DNA of 64,000 nt from Bradyrhizobium sp. (lineage in GTDB: Bacteria > Pseudomonadota > Alphaproteobacteria > Rhizobiales > Xanthobacteraceae). Location of the stretch: NCBI RefSeq assembly GCF_016219575.1, contig NZ_JACRMG010000030.1, positions 1-64,000 of the forward strand, given 5' to 3'. A program made the translations under genes and the position numbers. The notes beneath the pieces are model-generated. The model did no database searches and was not told the DNA's origin. It saw nothing but the letters and a program-made list of their open reading frames with translations. How positions within the stretch are numbered: the first letter of the stretch is position 1; the number at the start of each line of letters is the position of its first letter. Below are positions 26,064 to 34,692 of this stretch, one piece after another.

Positions 26064-27671
26064 CTACATTCGCAACACGCCGAAGTCGGTATGCTGCTGC
26101 GGCAGCCTGCCGGCGAGGTCGAGCAGCAGCGCCATCACGCTGCGGGTTTCGAGCGGGTCGATCACCATGTCGCACCATGTGTTGCGGGCGAAGTTGTAGG
26201 CATTGGCGAACTGCTCGAACGTCTGCCGGGTCGGCGCCATGTAGGCCTCGCGCTCGACGTCGGTCCAGCTCGTGCCTTCGCGCCGGTGCACGTCATCCCG
26301 GACCATGGCGAGCGTGGTTGCGGCCTGATCGGGGCCCATGATCGCCGAGCGGGCGTTCGGCCACATCATCATGGCATTTGGGCGGAATGCGCGCCCGCAC
26401 ATCGCCAGATATCCCGCACCGTAGGCGTTGCCGATGATCAACGTGTATTTCGGCACATTGGCGCTCGCCATTGCCGTGATCATCTTCGCCCCGTCCTTGG
26501 TGATGCCGCCTTCTTCGGCCTCGCGGCCGACCATGAAGCCGGTGACGTCGGCCATGAACAGGAGCGGGATGTTGCGCTTGCAACAGAGATCGATGAAGTG
26601 CGTGGCCTTCAGCGCACACTCGGAAAACAGCACGCCGTTGTTGCAGAGAATGCCGATCTCGAAGCCCATGATCCTGGCAAATCCCGTCACCAGCGTATCG
26701 CCATAGAGCGGCTTGAACTCGTGGAATTCGCTGCCGTCGACCAGCCGCGCCAGGATTTCGCGATTGTTGGTGGGAACACGGGGATCCGCGCTGACGAGAC
26801 CGTAAATCTCGCTTTGGTCGAACAGCGGTTCGCGGAGCGGCGCAACCGTCCACCGTTGCGGAGGGATCTCGCCGAGATTGGCGACGATCTCGCGCGTAAT
26901 GGCGATGGCGTGGGCGTCGTTCTCGGCAAGATGGTCGGTCACTCCACTGATGCGGCTGTGCATTTCGCCGCCGCCGAGCGCCTCGACGCCGACCTTTTCC
27001 CGCGTCGCCGCATAGACCAGTTGGGGGCCGCCGAGGAACATCGCGCCCTGGTTTCGGATGATGACGGTCTCGTCGCAAAGCGCCGGCATGTAGGCGCCGC
27101 CGGCGGTGGAGGGGCCGTGGACGATCGCGATCTGCGGGATGCCTTCGCCCGACATCCTGACCTGATTGTAGAAGATCGAACCGAACTGGCCCTCGTCCGG
27201 AAAGATGTTGGGTTGATCGGGCAGATTGGCGCCTCCCGACTGGACCATGGTGATGCAGGGCAGGCGATGCTGCCAGGCAAAGCGCTGGGCGCGCACGTGC
27301 TTCTTGCAGGTGATGCCGTAATAGGTTCCGCCCTTCACCGTCGGCTCGTTCGCGATGATCATGCAGGGCCGGCCGGAGATCATGCCGACGCCGGTAATGA
27401 TACTGCCGCCGGGCGGCACGCCCTCGTACAGGCCTTCGCCTGCAAGCGGGCAGAATTCGAGGAAGGGCGATCCGGGATCGATCAGGGCGGTGATCCGCTC
27501 CCGCGGCAGCAATTGACCGCGCTCCTTGTGGAGTGTTCGCGCTCGTTCGGGCCCGCCCAGGGCAGCCTCGGTCCGGCGCCGTCTGAGATCGGCCACCCGC
27601 TCGGCATAGGCTCCGCGGTTGACCTCGTATTCCGTGCCCGAGGTGAGGGCTTCCGAATTCATCACTGCCAT
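26064..27671 (-). CDS. Acyl-CoA carboxylase, carboxyltransferase beta subunit
   Basis: A 535-residue carboxyltransferase, the length of methylcrotonoyl-/geranyl-CoA carboxylase beta subunits. Motifs are TVKGGTYYGITCKKHVRAQRFA, SGGANLPDQPNIFPD, GPSTAGGAYMPAL, ADVTGFMVGREAEEGGITKDGAKM and YGAGYLAMCGRAF. The start at 27671 (MAVMNSEAL) has AGGA about 9 nt upstream; a longer frame exists but runs into the operator at 27715-27734. First gene of the carboxylase operon. Confidence 0.94.
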   Translation of the reverse strand: MAVMNSEALTSGTEYEVNRGAYAERVADLRRRRTEAALGGPERARTLHKERGQLLPRERITALIDPGSPFLEFCPLAGEGLYEGVPPGGSIITGVGMISGRPCMIIANEPTVKGGTYYGITCKKHVRAQRFAWQHRLPCITMVQSGGANLPDQPNIFPDEGQFGSIFYNQVRMSGEGIPQIAIVHGPSTAGGAYMPALCDETVIIRNQGAMFLGGPQLVYAATREKVGVEALGGGEMHSRISGVTDHLAENDAHAIAITREIVANLGEIPPQRWTVAPLREPLFDQSEIYGLVSADPRVPTNNREILARLVDGSEFHEFKPLYGDTLVTGFARIMGFEIGILCNNGVLFSECALKATHFIDLCCKRNIPLLFMADVTGFMVGREAEEGGITKDGAKMITAMASANVPKYTLIIGNAYGAGYLAMCGRAFRPNAMMMWPNARSAIMGPDQAATTLAMVRDDVHRREGTSWTDVEREAYMAPTRQTFEQFANAYNFARNTWCDMVIDPLETRSVMALLLDLAGRLPQQHTDFGVLRM

Positions 27672-27714
27672 TTTACCGGTCCTGACAGGGCTGTACGGCA
27701 GACCCGTCTGTGAA

Positions 27715-27734
27715 ATTCTAACAAATGTTAGAAT
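27715..27734. promoter_or_regulatory. Palindromic operator ATTCTAACA-N2-TGTTAGAAT, copy 1
   Basis: A 20-bp perfect inverted repeat with 9-bp arms, 43 bp upstream of the carboxyltransferase start. Near-identical copies lie at 29385-29400 and 32251-32270. The probable binder is the TetR-type protein encoded at 32323-33126. Confidence 0.75.
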
Positions 27735-27771
27735 CCGCCACACGCTTTTGCAAGGTGACGGCAGGGGTCGC

Positions 27772-29313
27772 TTATGCAGAAGTCTTCAGCCGGCGTTCCA
27801 GCTCGTGGCGCTGAACCTTGCCGCTGGTGGAGCGCGGGAACTCCGCAAATTCGATGAAGCGGAATTCCCGCGGCCGCTTGTAGCCGGCAAGCTCGCGGCG
27901 GCAGAGGTCGGCGAGTTCGACCTCCGTCGCCGGTGTGCCATCGCGGCACGCGACGAAGGCGACCGGCGCCTCGCCCCATCTGGAATCGGCGGCACGGACC
28001 ACCGCGACTTCCGTGACCCGCTTGTCGCTCAGCAGGACACGCTCGATTTCGGCGGGATAGATGTTCTCGCCGCCCGACTTGATCATGTACTTGGCCCGAT
28101 CGACGAAATCGAGCGAGCCGTCCTCATTGCGCCGGAAGACGTCGCCCATGTGAAACCAGCCGCCCCGGAAGTCGTACGCGTTGGTTTCCCGGGCCTTCCA
28201 GTAGCCGGAGAAGAGGGTCGGCCCGCGGATCGCCAATTCTCCGGGCCCGCCGGGTGCGACCTCGTTGTCGGAGGAATCGACCAGCTTGATCTCGCAAAAC
28301 GCATTTTGTCGCTTGGACAGGCGGTTCGGGAGTTCGCCGGGTGCGATCAGGGCCCTCGTCGCAGGAGGCAGGCCCGTCTCGGTCGAGCCGAAGCTGTTGA
28401 GATAGGGCGCCTGCAGGAGTTCGGTGACCGCGGCGATGGAATGCGGTGGCACGAGGTCCGCCATGGCGCCGCAAACCCGTACTCCCCTGGCCTTGACGCG
28501 CTGCGCCTTCAGCCCCTCGGTGAAAGCCTCGACCATGCCCGGTATCAGGACAAGCCAGCCGATCTCATGCTCCGACACTGCCTTCAGCAATGGTTCAACC
28601 TGAAAACCGTCCACCACGACGACCGTGCCGCCGCGCAACAGGGTGGCGAGCGCGTGGTCGGTCGAAGCCATGTGGAAGAGCGGCGCCCACGCGACGAAGC
28701 TCTCGTGCGGAGTAATTCCAAGCTCGGACGTAAAGACCAGCGCCCGCATTACCATGGCGCGGTGGGAGATGACGGCGCCTTTCGGCAGGCCGGTCGTCCC
28801 GCTGGTGTAGAGGATGACAAGCCCGTCTTCCGGCTCCGCCGTGGGCGACGGCGCACGCGCAGGCTGCCGCGCGAGCTCTGCCTCGTAGTGCGGTCCGATC
28901 TCCAGAACCGGACATGTCCTGCTCTCCGCCGGAACGCCGGACGTCAGGTCGGCCTCGACGATCAGCAGCGTGGGCGAAACCAGTTCGATGCAATAGGCGA
29001 GTTCTCGTTCGGACAGTCGCCAGTTCAGGCACGCCGTGATGACGCCCAGATTGGCCGCCGCGAGCTCCACCTCGAGATATTCGGGACGATTCCGCGACAG
29101 AATCCCGACGCGATCGCCCCGTTTCAGTCCCCGGGCGGCGAGCACGGCGGTCAGCCGCTTCACGCGGTCGAGCAGTTCGCCATAGGTTATCGAGCTGCCG
29201 CGGTATTCGACTGCGACGCGGCGGGCGTGAAGTTCGGCGCAGGCGCTGAACAGGGCGCCCACCGTGCCGATTCCGCACGCAGCGCCGATTTGTGCGTCGA
29301 ACCCGGATGACAT
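27772..29313 (-). CDS. Acyl-CoA synthetase, medium-chain/aryl type (AMP-binding)
   Basis: A 513-residue ATP-dependent CoA ligase: adenylate motif ILYTSGTTGLPKGAVISHRAM, NSFGSTETGLPP, the hinge GGWFHMGDVFRRNEDGSLDFVDR and a terminal catalytic Lys in FPRSTSGKVQRHEL. The start at 29313 (MSSGFDAQIG) is chosen for its GAGGAAACGTCG ribosome site; an upstream start would begin 42 bp earlier. Divergent from the enoyl-CoA hydratase gene, with the shared operator in between. Confidence 0.93.
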   Translation of the reverse strand: MSSGFDAQIGAACGIGTVGALFSACAELHARRVAVEYRGSSITYGELLDRVKRLTAVLAARGLKRGDRVGILSRNRPEYLEVELAAANLGVITACLNWRLSERELAYCIELVSPTLLIVEADLTSGVPAESRTCPVLEIGPHYEAELARQPARAPSPTAEPEDGLVILYTSGTTGLPKGAVISHRAMVMRALVFTSELGITPHESFVAWAPLFHMASTDHALATLLRGGTVVVVDGFQVEPLLKAVSEHEIGWLVLIPGMVEAFTEGLKAQRVKARGVRVCGAMADLVPPHSIAAVTELLQAPYLNSFGSTETGLPPATRALIAPGELPNRLSKRQNAFCEIKLVDSSDNEVAPGGPGELAIRGPTLFSGYWKARETNAYDFRGGWFHMGDVFRRNEDGSLDFVDRAKYMIKSGGENIYPAEIERVLLSDKRVTEVAVVRAADSRWGEAPVAFVACRDGTPATEVELADLCRRELAGYKRPREFRFIEFAEFPRSTSGKVQRHELERRLKTSA

Positions 29314-29384
29314 CGACGTTTCCTCGAACGTTGTCTTGGGACAATCTCGTTCCAACGCGGCGCTTGCGCCGGCGGCCCGCGAAA

Positions 29385-29400
29385 TCTAACATCTGTTAGA
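29385..29400. promoter_or_regulatory. Palindromic operator TCTAACA-N2-TGTTAGA, copy 2
   Basis: A 16-bp perfect inverted repeat in the divergent gap between the ligase (start 29313) and the enoyl-CoA hydratase (start 29435); it could control both directions at once. Confidence 0.75.
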
Positions 29401-29434
29401 AAGAATTGATAGCGCTGGCAACAGGAGCATGCGC

Positions 29435-30244
29435 ATGTCCGATCGATACGCCGCCTACACGCGACTGAAGCTCGACTACCCTTCCGAACGGATATTGCGG
29501 ATCACCTTCGATCGTCCCGAGACCTACAACTCCGTGGACGCCCAAACCCATACCCAGCTCACCCACATCTGGCGCGACATCGACAACGACCCGGACATCA
29601 ACGCCGTGATCGTGACGGGAGCAGGAAAGGCGTTCTCGGCCGGCGGAGATTTCGAGCTGATCAAGGGCCTGCTCGACAATCCGGCCGCCCGCATGGCGAC
29701 ATGGAAGGAGGCCAAGGACCTCGTCTACAACGTCATCAACTGCAACAAGCCGATCATCTCCGCGATCAACGGCGTTGCGGTCGGCGCCGGCCTCGTCGTC
29801 GGCATCCTCGCCGACGTGTCGATATGCGGGAAGTCGGCGCGAATCGTCGACGGTCATACGCGCCTCGGCGTCGCGGCAGGCGATGTCGCCTGCATCATCT
29901 GGCCTCTGCTGTGCGGCCTGGCCAAAGCCAAGTACTACCTGTTGACCTGCAAGCCGCTGTCGGGCGAGGAGGCCGAGCGCATCGGACTGGTCTCGCTTTG
30001 CGTGGAGGACGCCGAGCTGCAGAAGATTGCGCTCGAAACCGCTCAGGATCTGGCCACCGGCGCCCAGAGCGCGATCCGGTGGACCAAGTACGCGTTGAAC
30101 AACTGGCTTCGCGTCAATGGGCCGTTGTTCGATACGTCGACGGCCCTGGAAATCCTGGGCTTCGCCGGCAATGAGGCGCGCGAAGGACTCGCATCTCACC
30201 TGGAGAAGCGCAAGCCGTCGTTCCCCCGCGATTGTCCGATCTAG
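29435..30244 (+). CDS. Enoyl-CoA hydratase/isomerase family protein
   Basis: Crotonase-fold protein of 269 residues, with KAFSAGGDFELI and INGVAVGAGLVVGILADVSICG oxyanion motifs and RLGVAAGDVACIIWPLLCG in the catalytic region. The second of two close ATGs (29435) is chosen because ACAGGAG lies 7 nt upstream of it. In a pathway with a biotin-dependent carboxylase it would fit a glutaconyl-CoA-type hydratase (as LiuC or AtuE do), which is inference. It overlaps the convergent synthetase gene by 4 bp. Confidence 0.91.
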   Translation: MSDRYAAYTRLKLDYPSERILRITFDRPETYNSVDAQTHTQLTHIWRDIDNDPDINAVIVTGAGKAFSAGGDFELIKGLLDNPAARMATWKEAKDLVYNVINCNKPIISAINGVAVGAGLVVGILADVSICGKSARIVDGHTRLGVAAGDVACIIWPLLCGLAKAKYYLLTCKPLSGEEAERIGLVSLCVEDAELQKIALETAQDLATGAQSAIRWTKYALNNWLRVNGPLFDTSTALEILGFAGNEAREGLASHLEKRKPSFPRDCPI

Positions 30245-32199
30245 GCTGATTTGGAAGTGCCGAGTCGTTTCCGGAACTGATCGATCGCTTCGGGGTTGGC
30301 GAGCGCCGACAGGTCGCCTGGATCGCGGTTCTCGTAGACGGCGCGGAGCACGCGCCTCATGATCTTCATGTTGCGCGTCCTCGGCAGGTCATCGACCAGC
30401 AGGACCTTGTCGGGGCGATAGGACGCGCCCATTCCGTGCACCAGCGCCCGGGACAGCTCTTCCGAAAGCGCAGCGGGATCCTGCGTCCCGGCCATCGGCA
30501 CGCAGGCGCACACGATCGCCGAGCCTTTCACGGGGTGAGGGATGCTGAAGACCGCGGCTTCGGCGACCTTGCCGGTGGCCGTCAGCACGCCTTCCAGTTC
30601 CGCCGGACCGACGCGTTTGCCCGATATCTTGATGGTGTCGTCGGAGCGGCCAAGAATGTAGTAGAGGCCGTCGCGCCCGCGCATGGCGAAATCCCCGTGC
30701 ACCCAGATGCCGGGAATCGTGTTCCAGTAACTCTCCAGATAGCGCTGATCGGCCTTCCAGAGGCTCTTGGTCATGCCGATGGATGCGTGACGCAGGACGA
30801 GCTCGCCGACCTCCCCGTCGCCGACGCGGTTTCCCGCGAGGTCCACGATGGCGGCTCCAACGCCGAGCGCCGGCCGGGAAAACGCGCACGGGTTCATCGG
30901 GTGGTTCGCGGTGCCGGTGAAAATGCAGCCGCCGACTTCGGTGCCGCCGGAAATGTTGATGATGGGGATCTTCGACTTGCAGACGTGCTCGAAGAACCAT
31001 CGCCATGGCGTCTCGGTCCAGGCTTCGCCGCCGGACGTCGTTATCCGCAGGCTCGAAAGGTCGTAGTTCTCGACCTCCGCGCCATAGCGCATCATGCCGC
31101 GCACGATGGTCGGCGATACGCCGAGGTAAGTCACCCGGTGCTCGGCGATCAGCCGCCAGAAGCGGCCGGTGTCGGGATAGTCCGGGGTGCCTTCCGCGAC
31201 CAGCAGCCTTCCGCCGGCGAAGCTCGGGATGCAGGCGCACATCGCGCCGACCATCCATCCCATGTCGCTGAAGAAGAAGAACAGGTCCGACGGCTTGAAG
31301 TCGCCGCAGATGATCACGTCGCGCGTGACCATCGAGCCGATGAAACTGACATGCGTCCACACGCAGCCCTTGGGCTCTCCCGTCGTCCCGGACGTATAGA
31401 GGAGGATGGCCGGATCCTCGGCCGCCATTTCTTCGGTCGGAACATCCGCGCCGTCCTGCGCGATGTCGTGCCACCAGTGATCCCGGCCTGGTCGCATCGG
31501 CGTCTCGATGTCCAGGCCGCCCCGGTCGACGACGACAACGTGCCGGACGCCGGGCGCGCTTTCGAGCGCCTCGTCGAGAACCGGCTTCAGTGGCGCCGCA
31601 ATGCCGCGGCGCCACGTGCCGTTTGCGGTGATCACCGCCTTGGCTTCTCCGTGATTGAGCCGCGCTAGGATCGGGCTCGGACCGAAGCCGGAGAACAACG
31701 GCATGGCGATGGCGCCGATTTTCAGGATGGCAAAGAACGCCATGAAGGTTTCCGGCAGGTTCGGCATGTAGATCGCGACGACGTCGCCCTTGCCGATGCC
31801 GAGACGGCGCAAGCCACTGGCCAGCGCGCCGACGCCCGCAGCGAATTCGCCATAGGTCAATTGCCGCCGCTCGCGCTTGTCCTCTCCCTCCCAGACTAGG
31901 AAGGGACGATCCCAAATCGCAGTACCGCGGTGCTTGTCGAGGCAGTTGAGCACGATGTTCGTGGTGCCGCCGACGCACCAGCGGGCCCAGGGCTGCCCCC
32001 GCGAAAGATCCAGCATCTTCTCGTAGGGGCGATAGAAGCGGACGCCGCAGAAGCGGAATACTTCTTCCATGAGCCAAGCCGGATCGGCATCGGCCCTGGC
32101 GGCCAGGGCATCATAGTCCGCCTGTCCGGTGGCGCGGAGAAATGCGGTCAGGTTGCTGTTGTCGACGAGTTCTGCCGGCGGGGTCCAGAGATACGACAT
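30241..32199 (-). CDS. Acetyl/acetoacetyl-CoA synthetase-like ligase
   Basis: A 652-residue ligase of the acetyl-CoA/acetoacetyl-CoA synthetase branch: N-terminal WTPPAELVDNSNLTAFLR, WARWCVGGTTNIVLNCLDKH, adenylate motif LLYTSGTTGEPKGCVWTH, INISGGTEVGG, GDFAMRGRDGLYYILGRSDDTIKISGKRVGPAELE. The region around the catalytic Lys reads TRNMKIMRR instead of the usual TRSGKIMRR, so the Lys is kept but its neighbours differ. Expressed from behind the third palindromic operator. Confidence 0.91.
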   Translation of the reverse strand: MSYLWTPPAELVDNSNLTAFLRATGQADYDALAARADADPAWLMEEVFRFCGVRFYRPYEKMLDLSRGQPWARWCVGGTTNIVLNCLDKHRGTAIWDRPFLVWEGEDKRERRQLTYGEFAAGVGALASGLRRLGIGKGDVVAIYMPNLPETFMAFFAILKIGAIAMPLFSGFGPSPILARLNHGEAKAVITANGTWRRGIAAPLKPVLDEALESAPGVRHVVVVDRGGLDIETPMRPGRDHWWHDIAQDGADVPTEEMAAEDPAILLYTSGTTGEPKGCVWTHVSFIGSMVTRDVIICGDFKPSDLFFFFSDMGWMVGAMCACIPSFAGGRLLVAEGTPDYPDTGRFWRLIAEHRVTYLGVSPTIVRGMMRYGAEVENYDLSSLRITTSGGEAWTETPWRWFFEHVCKSKIPIINISGGTEVGGCIFTGTANHPMNPCAFSRPALGVGAAIVDLAGNRVGDGEVGELVLRHASIGMTKSLWKADQRYLESYWNTIPGIWVHGDFAMRGRDGLYYILGRSDDTIKISGKRVGPAELEGVLTATGKVAEAAVFSIPHPVKGSAIVCACVPMAGTQDPAALSEELSRALVHGMGASYRPDKVLLVDDLPRTRNMKIMRRVLRAVYENRDPGDLSALANPEAIDQFRKRLGTSKSA

Positions 32200-32250
32200 G
32201 ATGTTCCTCCTCGCCCGCGCCCGGATTCCCGTGTCGGCGGCATGGGCTGT

Positions 32251-32270
32251 ATTCTAACAGATGTTAGAAT
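32251..32270. promoter_or_regulatory. Palindromic operator ATTCTAACA-N2-TGTTAGAAT, copy 3
   Basis: A 20-bp perfect inverted repeat 51 bp upstream of the synthetase start at 32199 and 52 bp downstream of the TetR stop. Identical arms to the copy at 27715-27734. Confidence 0.75.
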
Positions 32271-32322
32271 TTGAGGAAATGCCATCGGCGACAAGCGAAA
32301 GCTCCTTGGCGGGCGGGAGCGC

Positions 32323-33126
32323 TCAGGGCTTGCGGACGCCTTCGAAGATCAGCATCTCGGTGCGGCGCGCCAGTTCGAGCACGGCTTGCCTGTTGTCGAG
32401 CCGGAACCACTCGATCGTCCAGTTCAGCGATCCAATGACGAACATGCGCAACGGCACGATCTCCATGTCGGCGCGAATTTCGCCGGCGCGCCGGGCATTG
32501 CGGAACAGCCTGTCCCAGTACGCAGCGTAGGCCCGCCGCAGCGGCCGGTGCGGTTTCTTGAGATGTTCCGGCAATTGGCCGTAGATGCGGATGTTGGCCG
32601 AGGTGAAATCGCTGGTCTCGAGCAGCGCGACGAGGTGGGCCTCGATGGCGAGGCCGATTCGGTGCCGGTGCGATGCCTTGCCGGCGCGCTCGACCGCGTG
32701 CTTCACGGTCTCGAAGACGTGACGCAGGCCACGGTCCAGCACCTCGTCGAGGATCTCCTCCTTGGAATGGAAGTGGTAATAGATGCTGCCGGCCTTGATC
32801 TTCGCCCGCGCCGCGATCTGGCGCAGTGTCGTGGCGGAAAATCCCTGGTGACGAAACAATTGTGCCGCCGAGCGCAGGATGAGGTCGCGCGACCGTTCGG
32901 ACTTCGGCTTGGCGGCGGCCCCGCTGGCGGGCGCGCTCTTCGCGCGCGCGGCCGGCACGCGGGCCGGCCTGGGCTTGGACTTGAGCCCGGACTTGAGCTT
33001 GGACTTGAACCCGGACTTGGGCTTGAGTCGGGGCTTGGCCGATCCATCGCGGGACCGGTCACCCCTGCGCTGCAATGACCCTGCCGTTCCCATCTCGCCC
33101 GGATATTCCCTGAAATTCAGCGCCAC
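32323..33126 (-). CDS. TetR family regulator with a Lys-rich N-terminal tail
   Basis: A 267-residue TetR protein. The helix-turn-helix is at residues about 77-125 (SRDLILRSAAQLFRHQGF, then RQIAARAKIKAGSIYYHFHSKEEIL), and the C-terminal ligand domain runs to about 260. The first 75 residues are unusual: a low-complexity basic stretch of SGxKSK-like repeats encoded by tandem DNA repeats near 32965-33040. Translation may start later than 33126 (for example the Met at 33093); either start keeps the repeats. Likely regulator of the three TCTAACA palindromes. Confidence 0.88.
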   Translation of the reverse strand: MALNFREYPGEMGTAGSLQRRGDRSRDGSAKPRLKPKSGFKSKLKSGLKSKPRPARVPAARAKSAPASGAAAKPKSERSRDLILRSAAQLFRHQGFSATTLRQIAARAKIKAGSIYYHFHSKEEILDEVLDRGLRHVFETVKHAVERAGKASHRHRIGLAIEAHLVALLETSDFTSANIRIYGQLPEHLKKPHRPLRRAYAAYWDRLFRNARRAGEIRADMEIVPLRMFVIGSLNWTIEWFRLDNRQAVLELARRTEMLIFEGVRKP

Positions 33127-34139
33127 CCGAGCGCGGGGGCGACGTGGGTAAGAATCGCTTCGATCACATGCGCGTTGTACGCGACGCCGAGTTGATTGGG
33201 AACGGTGAGCAGCAGCGTGTCGGCTTCGGCGATCGCCTCGTCCGCCCTGAGCTGTTCGACCAGTGCATCCGGCTCGGCCGCATAGGTACGCCCGAAAATC
33301 GACCGCGTCCGCTCGTCGATGAATCCGATCTGGTCCTCGCCTTCGCCTTCATGGCCGAAATAGGCGCGGTCGCGGTCGTCCATCAGTGCGATGATGCTGC
33401 GGCTGACCGAGACGCGGGGCTCGCGCGCATGGCCGGCCTCCTTCCAGGCCGCGCGATAGGCGCGGATCTGGGCGGCCTGCTGCAGGTGGAAAGCCTCTCC
33501 GGTCTCGTCGGTCTTGAGGGTTGAACTCTGCAGGTTCATGCCGAGCCGTGCTGCCCAGACCGCCGTGGCGTTCGAGCCGGCGCCCCACCAGATGCGTTCC
33601 CGCAGGCCCTCCGAGTGGGGCTCGAGACGGAGCAGGCCGGGCGGGTTTTGAAACATCGGCCGCGGATTTGGCGGCGCGAAGCCCTGGCCGCGCAACAGGT
33701 CGAGGAAGACCGCCGCGTGACGCCGCCCCATGTCGGCATCGCTCTCGCCTTCGGCCGGCCGGTAGCCGAAATGGCGCCAGCCGTCGATCACCTGTTCCGG
33801 CGATCCCCTGCTGATGCCGAGCTGAAGCCGTCCGCCGGCAATCAGGTCGGCGGCGCCCGCGTCCTCGACCATGTAGAGCGGGTTCTCGTAGCGCATGTCG
33901 ATGACGGCCGTGCCGATCTCGATGCGGCTGGTTTTCGCTCCCACCGCCGCCAGCAGCGGAAAGGGCGAGGCAAGCTGGCGGGCGAAGTGGTGCACCCGGA
34001 AATACGCCCCGTCCGCGCCCAATTGCTCGGCGGCCACCGCGAGATCGATCGACTGCAGCAGGGTATCGGCAGCCGAGCGCGTCTGCGATTGCGGGGAGGC
34101 GGTCCAGTGACCGAAGGAGAGGAAGCCGATTTTCTTCAT
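33117..34139 (-). CDS. LLM-class flavin-dependent oxidoreductase
   Basis: A 340-residue luciferase-like TIM-barrel protein (MKKIGFLSFGHWTASP, DGAYFRVHHFARQLASPFPLLAAVGAKT, RLQLGISRGSPEQVIDGW). Members use reduced FMN or F420 for monooxygenation or hydride transfer. It precedes the TetR gene on the same strand with a 10-bp overlap, so they are probably one transcript. It has no TCTAACA operator in front of it. Confidence 0.9.
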   Translation of the reverse strand: MKKIGFLSFGHWTASPQSQTRSAADTLLQSIDLAVAAEQLGADGAYFRVHHFARQLASPFPLLAAVGAKTSRIEIGTAVIDMRYENPLYMVEDAGAADLIAGGRLQLGISRGSPEQVIDGWRHFGYRPAEGESDADMGRRHAAVFLDLLRGQGFAPPNPRPMFQNPPGLLRLEPHSEGLRERIWWGAGSNATAVWAARLGMNLQSSTLKTDETGEAFHLQQAAQIRAYRAAWKEAGHAREPRVSVSRSIIALMDDRDRAYFGHEGEGEDQIGFIDERTRSIFGRTYAAEPDALVEQLRADEAIAEADTLLLTVPNQLGVAYNAHVIEAILTHVAPALGWR

Positions 34140-34223
34140 GGGCGCGGTCGATCTCGACGGAACGAATTCGGGCAGGGCTTGCCCGCTATATGGCTCTCAC
34201 GCGCCACTTCCGGAAGCAACCGG

Positions 34224-34664
34224 TCAGCGGCAGGCGAGATACCGCCGCATGTCGATCAGGTCGTGGACGACCCCTGCGCGGCGCCGGCCGGCGAGATCGT
34301 GCGCCTGCCGCAGCGCTTCGTCGTCCGACCCGGCCGCGCCCGGCGCGATCCACACGCGAAGGCGGTCCTCGTCCTTGCCGGGCCGACCCAGGATCACCAC
34401 GAAGGCCGGCCCGGCGACGGTTTGCGGCTTCGACCGTGCCAGGTGATCGCAGGGCAGCCCCGGCTCGCCGATTTCGACTGCCACGGCATCGAAGAACAGC
34501 GCGCGTCTCCGGCGCTCTTCCTCCTCGCTTCGCTGTTGCGTTTCGGCGGCGTGGCCCTGAAAGGCCGGGCTCTCGGCCTGGGAGGGCTGGGCGTGTGCGC
34601 CGTGGATCGGGCCGAGGGCGGCAAGGGCCAGGGAGAGCGTGAGGGGCAGGGATTTGAGGTTCAT
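34224..34664 (-). CDS. Hypothetical exported protein
   Basis: A 146-residue protein with a clear signal peptide (MNLKSLPLTLSLALAALGPIHGAHA, residues 1-25) and then a Glu/Arg-rich stretch (RSEEEERRRR) followed by VAGPAFVVILGRPGKDEDRLRVWIAPG. I do not recognise the domain. The internal Met at 34664 is preferred as start because the signal peptide begins there. Isolated between the flavoprotein and the nuclease-like gene. Confidence 0.7.
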   Translation of the reverse strand: MNLKSLPLTLSLALAALGPIHGAHAQPSQAESPAFQGHAAETQQRSEEEERRRRALFFDAVAVEIGEPGLPCDHLARSKPQTVAGPAFVVILGRPGKDEDRLRVWIAPGAAGSDDEALRQAHDLAGRRRAGVVHDLIDMRRYLACR

Positions 34665-34692
34665 GCAGTTGCTCAGGCATGGGCATAGTGGA

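Noticed and set aside
24705..27713. Plus-strand open frame of 1002 codons
   Set aside because: Entirely antisense to the two carboxylase genes, whose domains and motifs are unmistakable; it is a codon-bias artefact.
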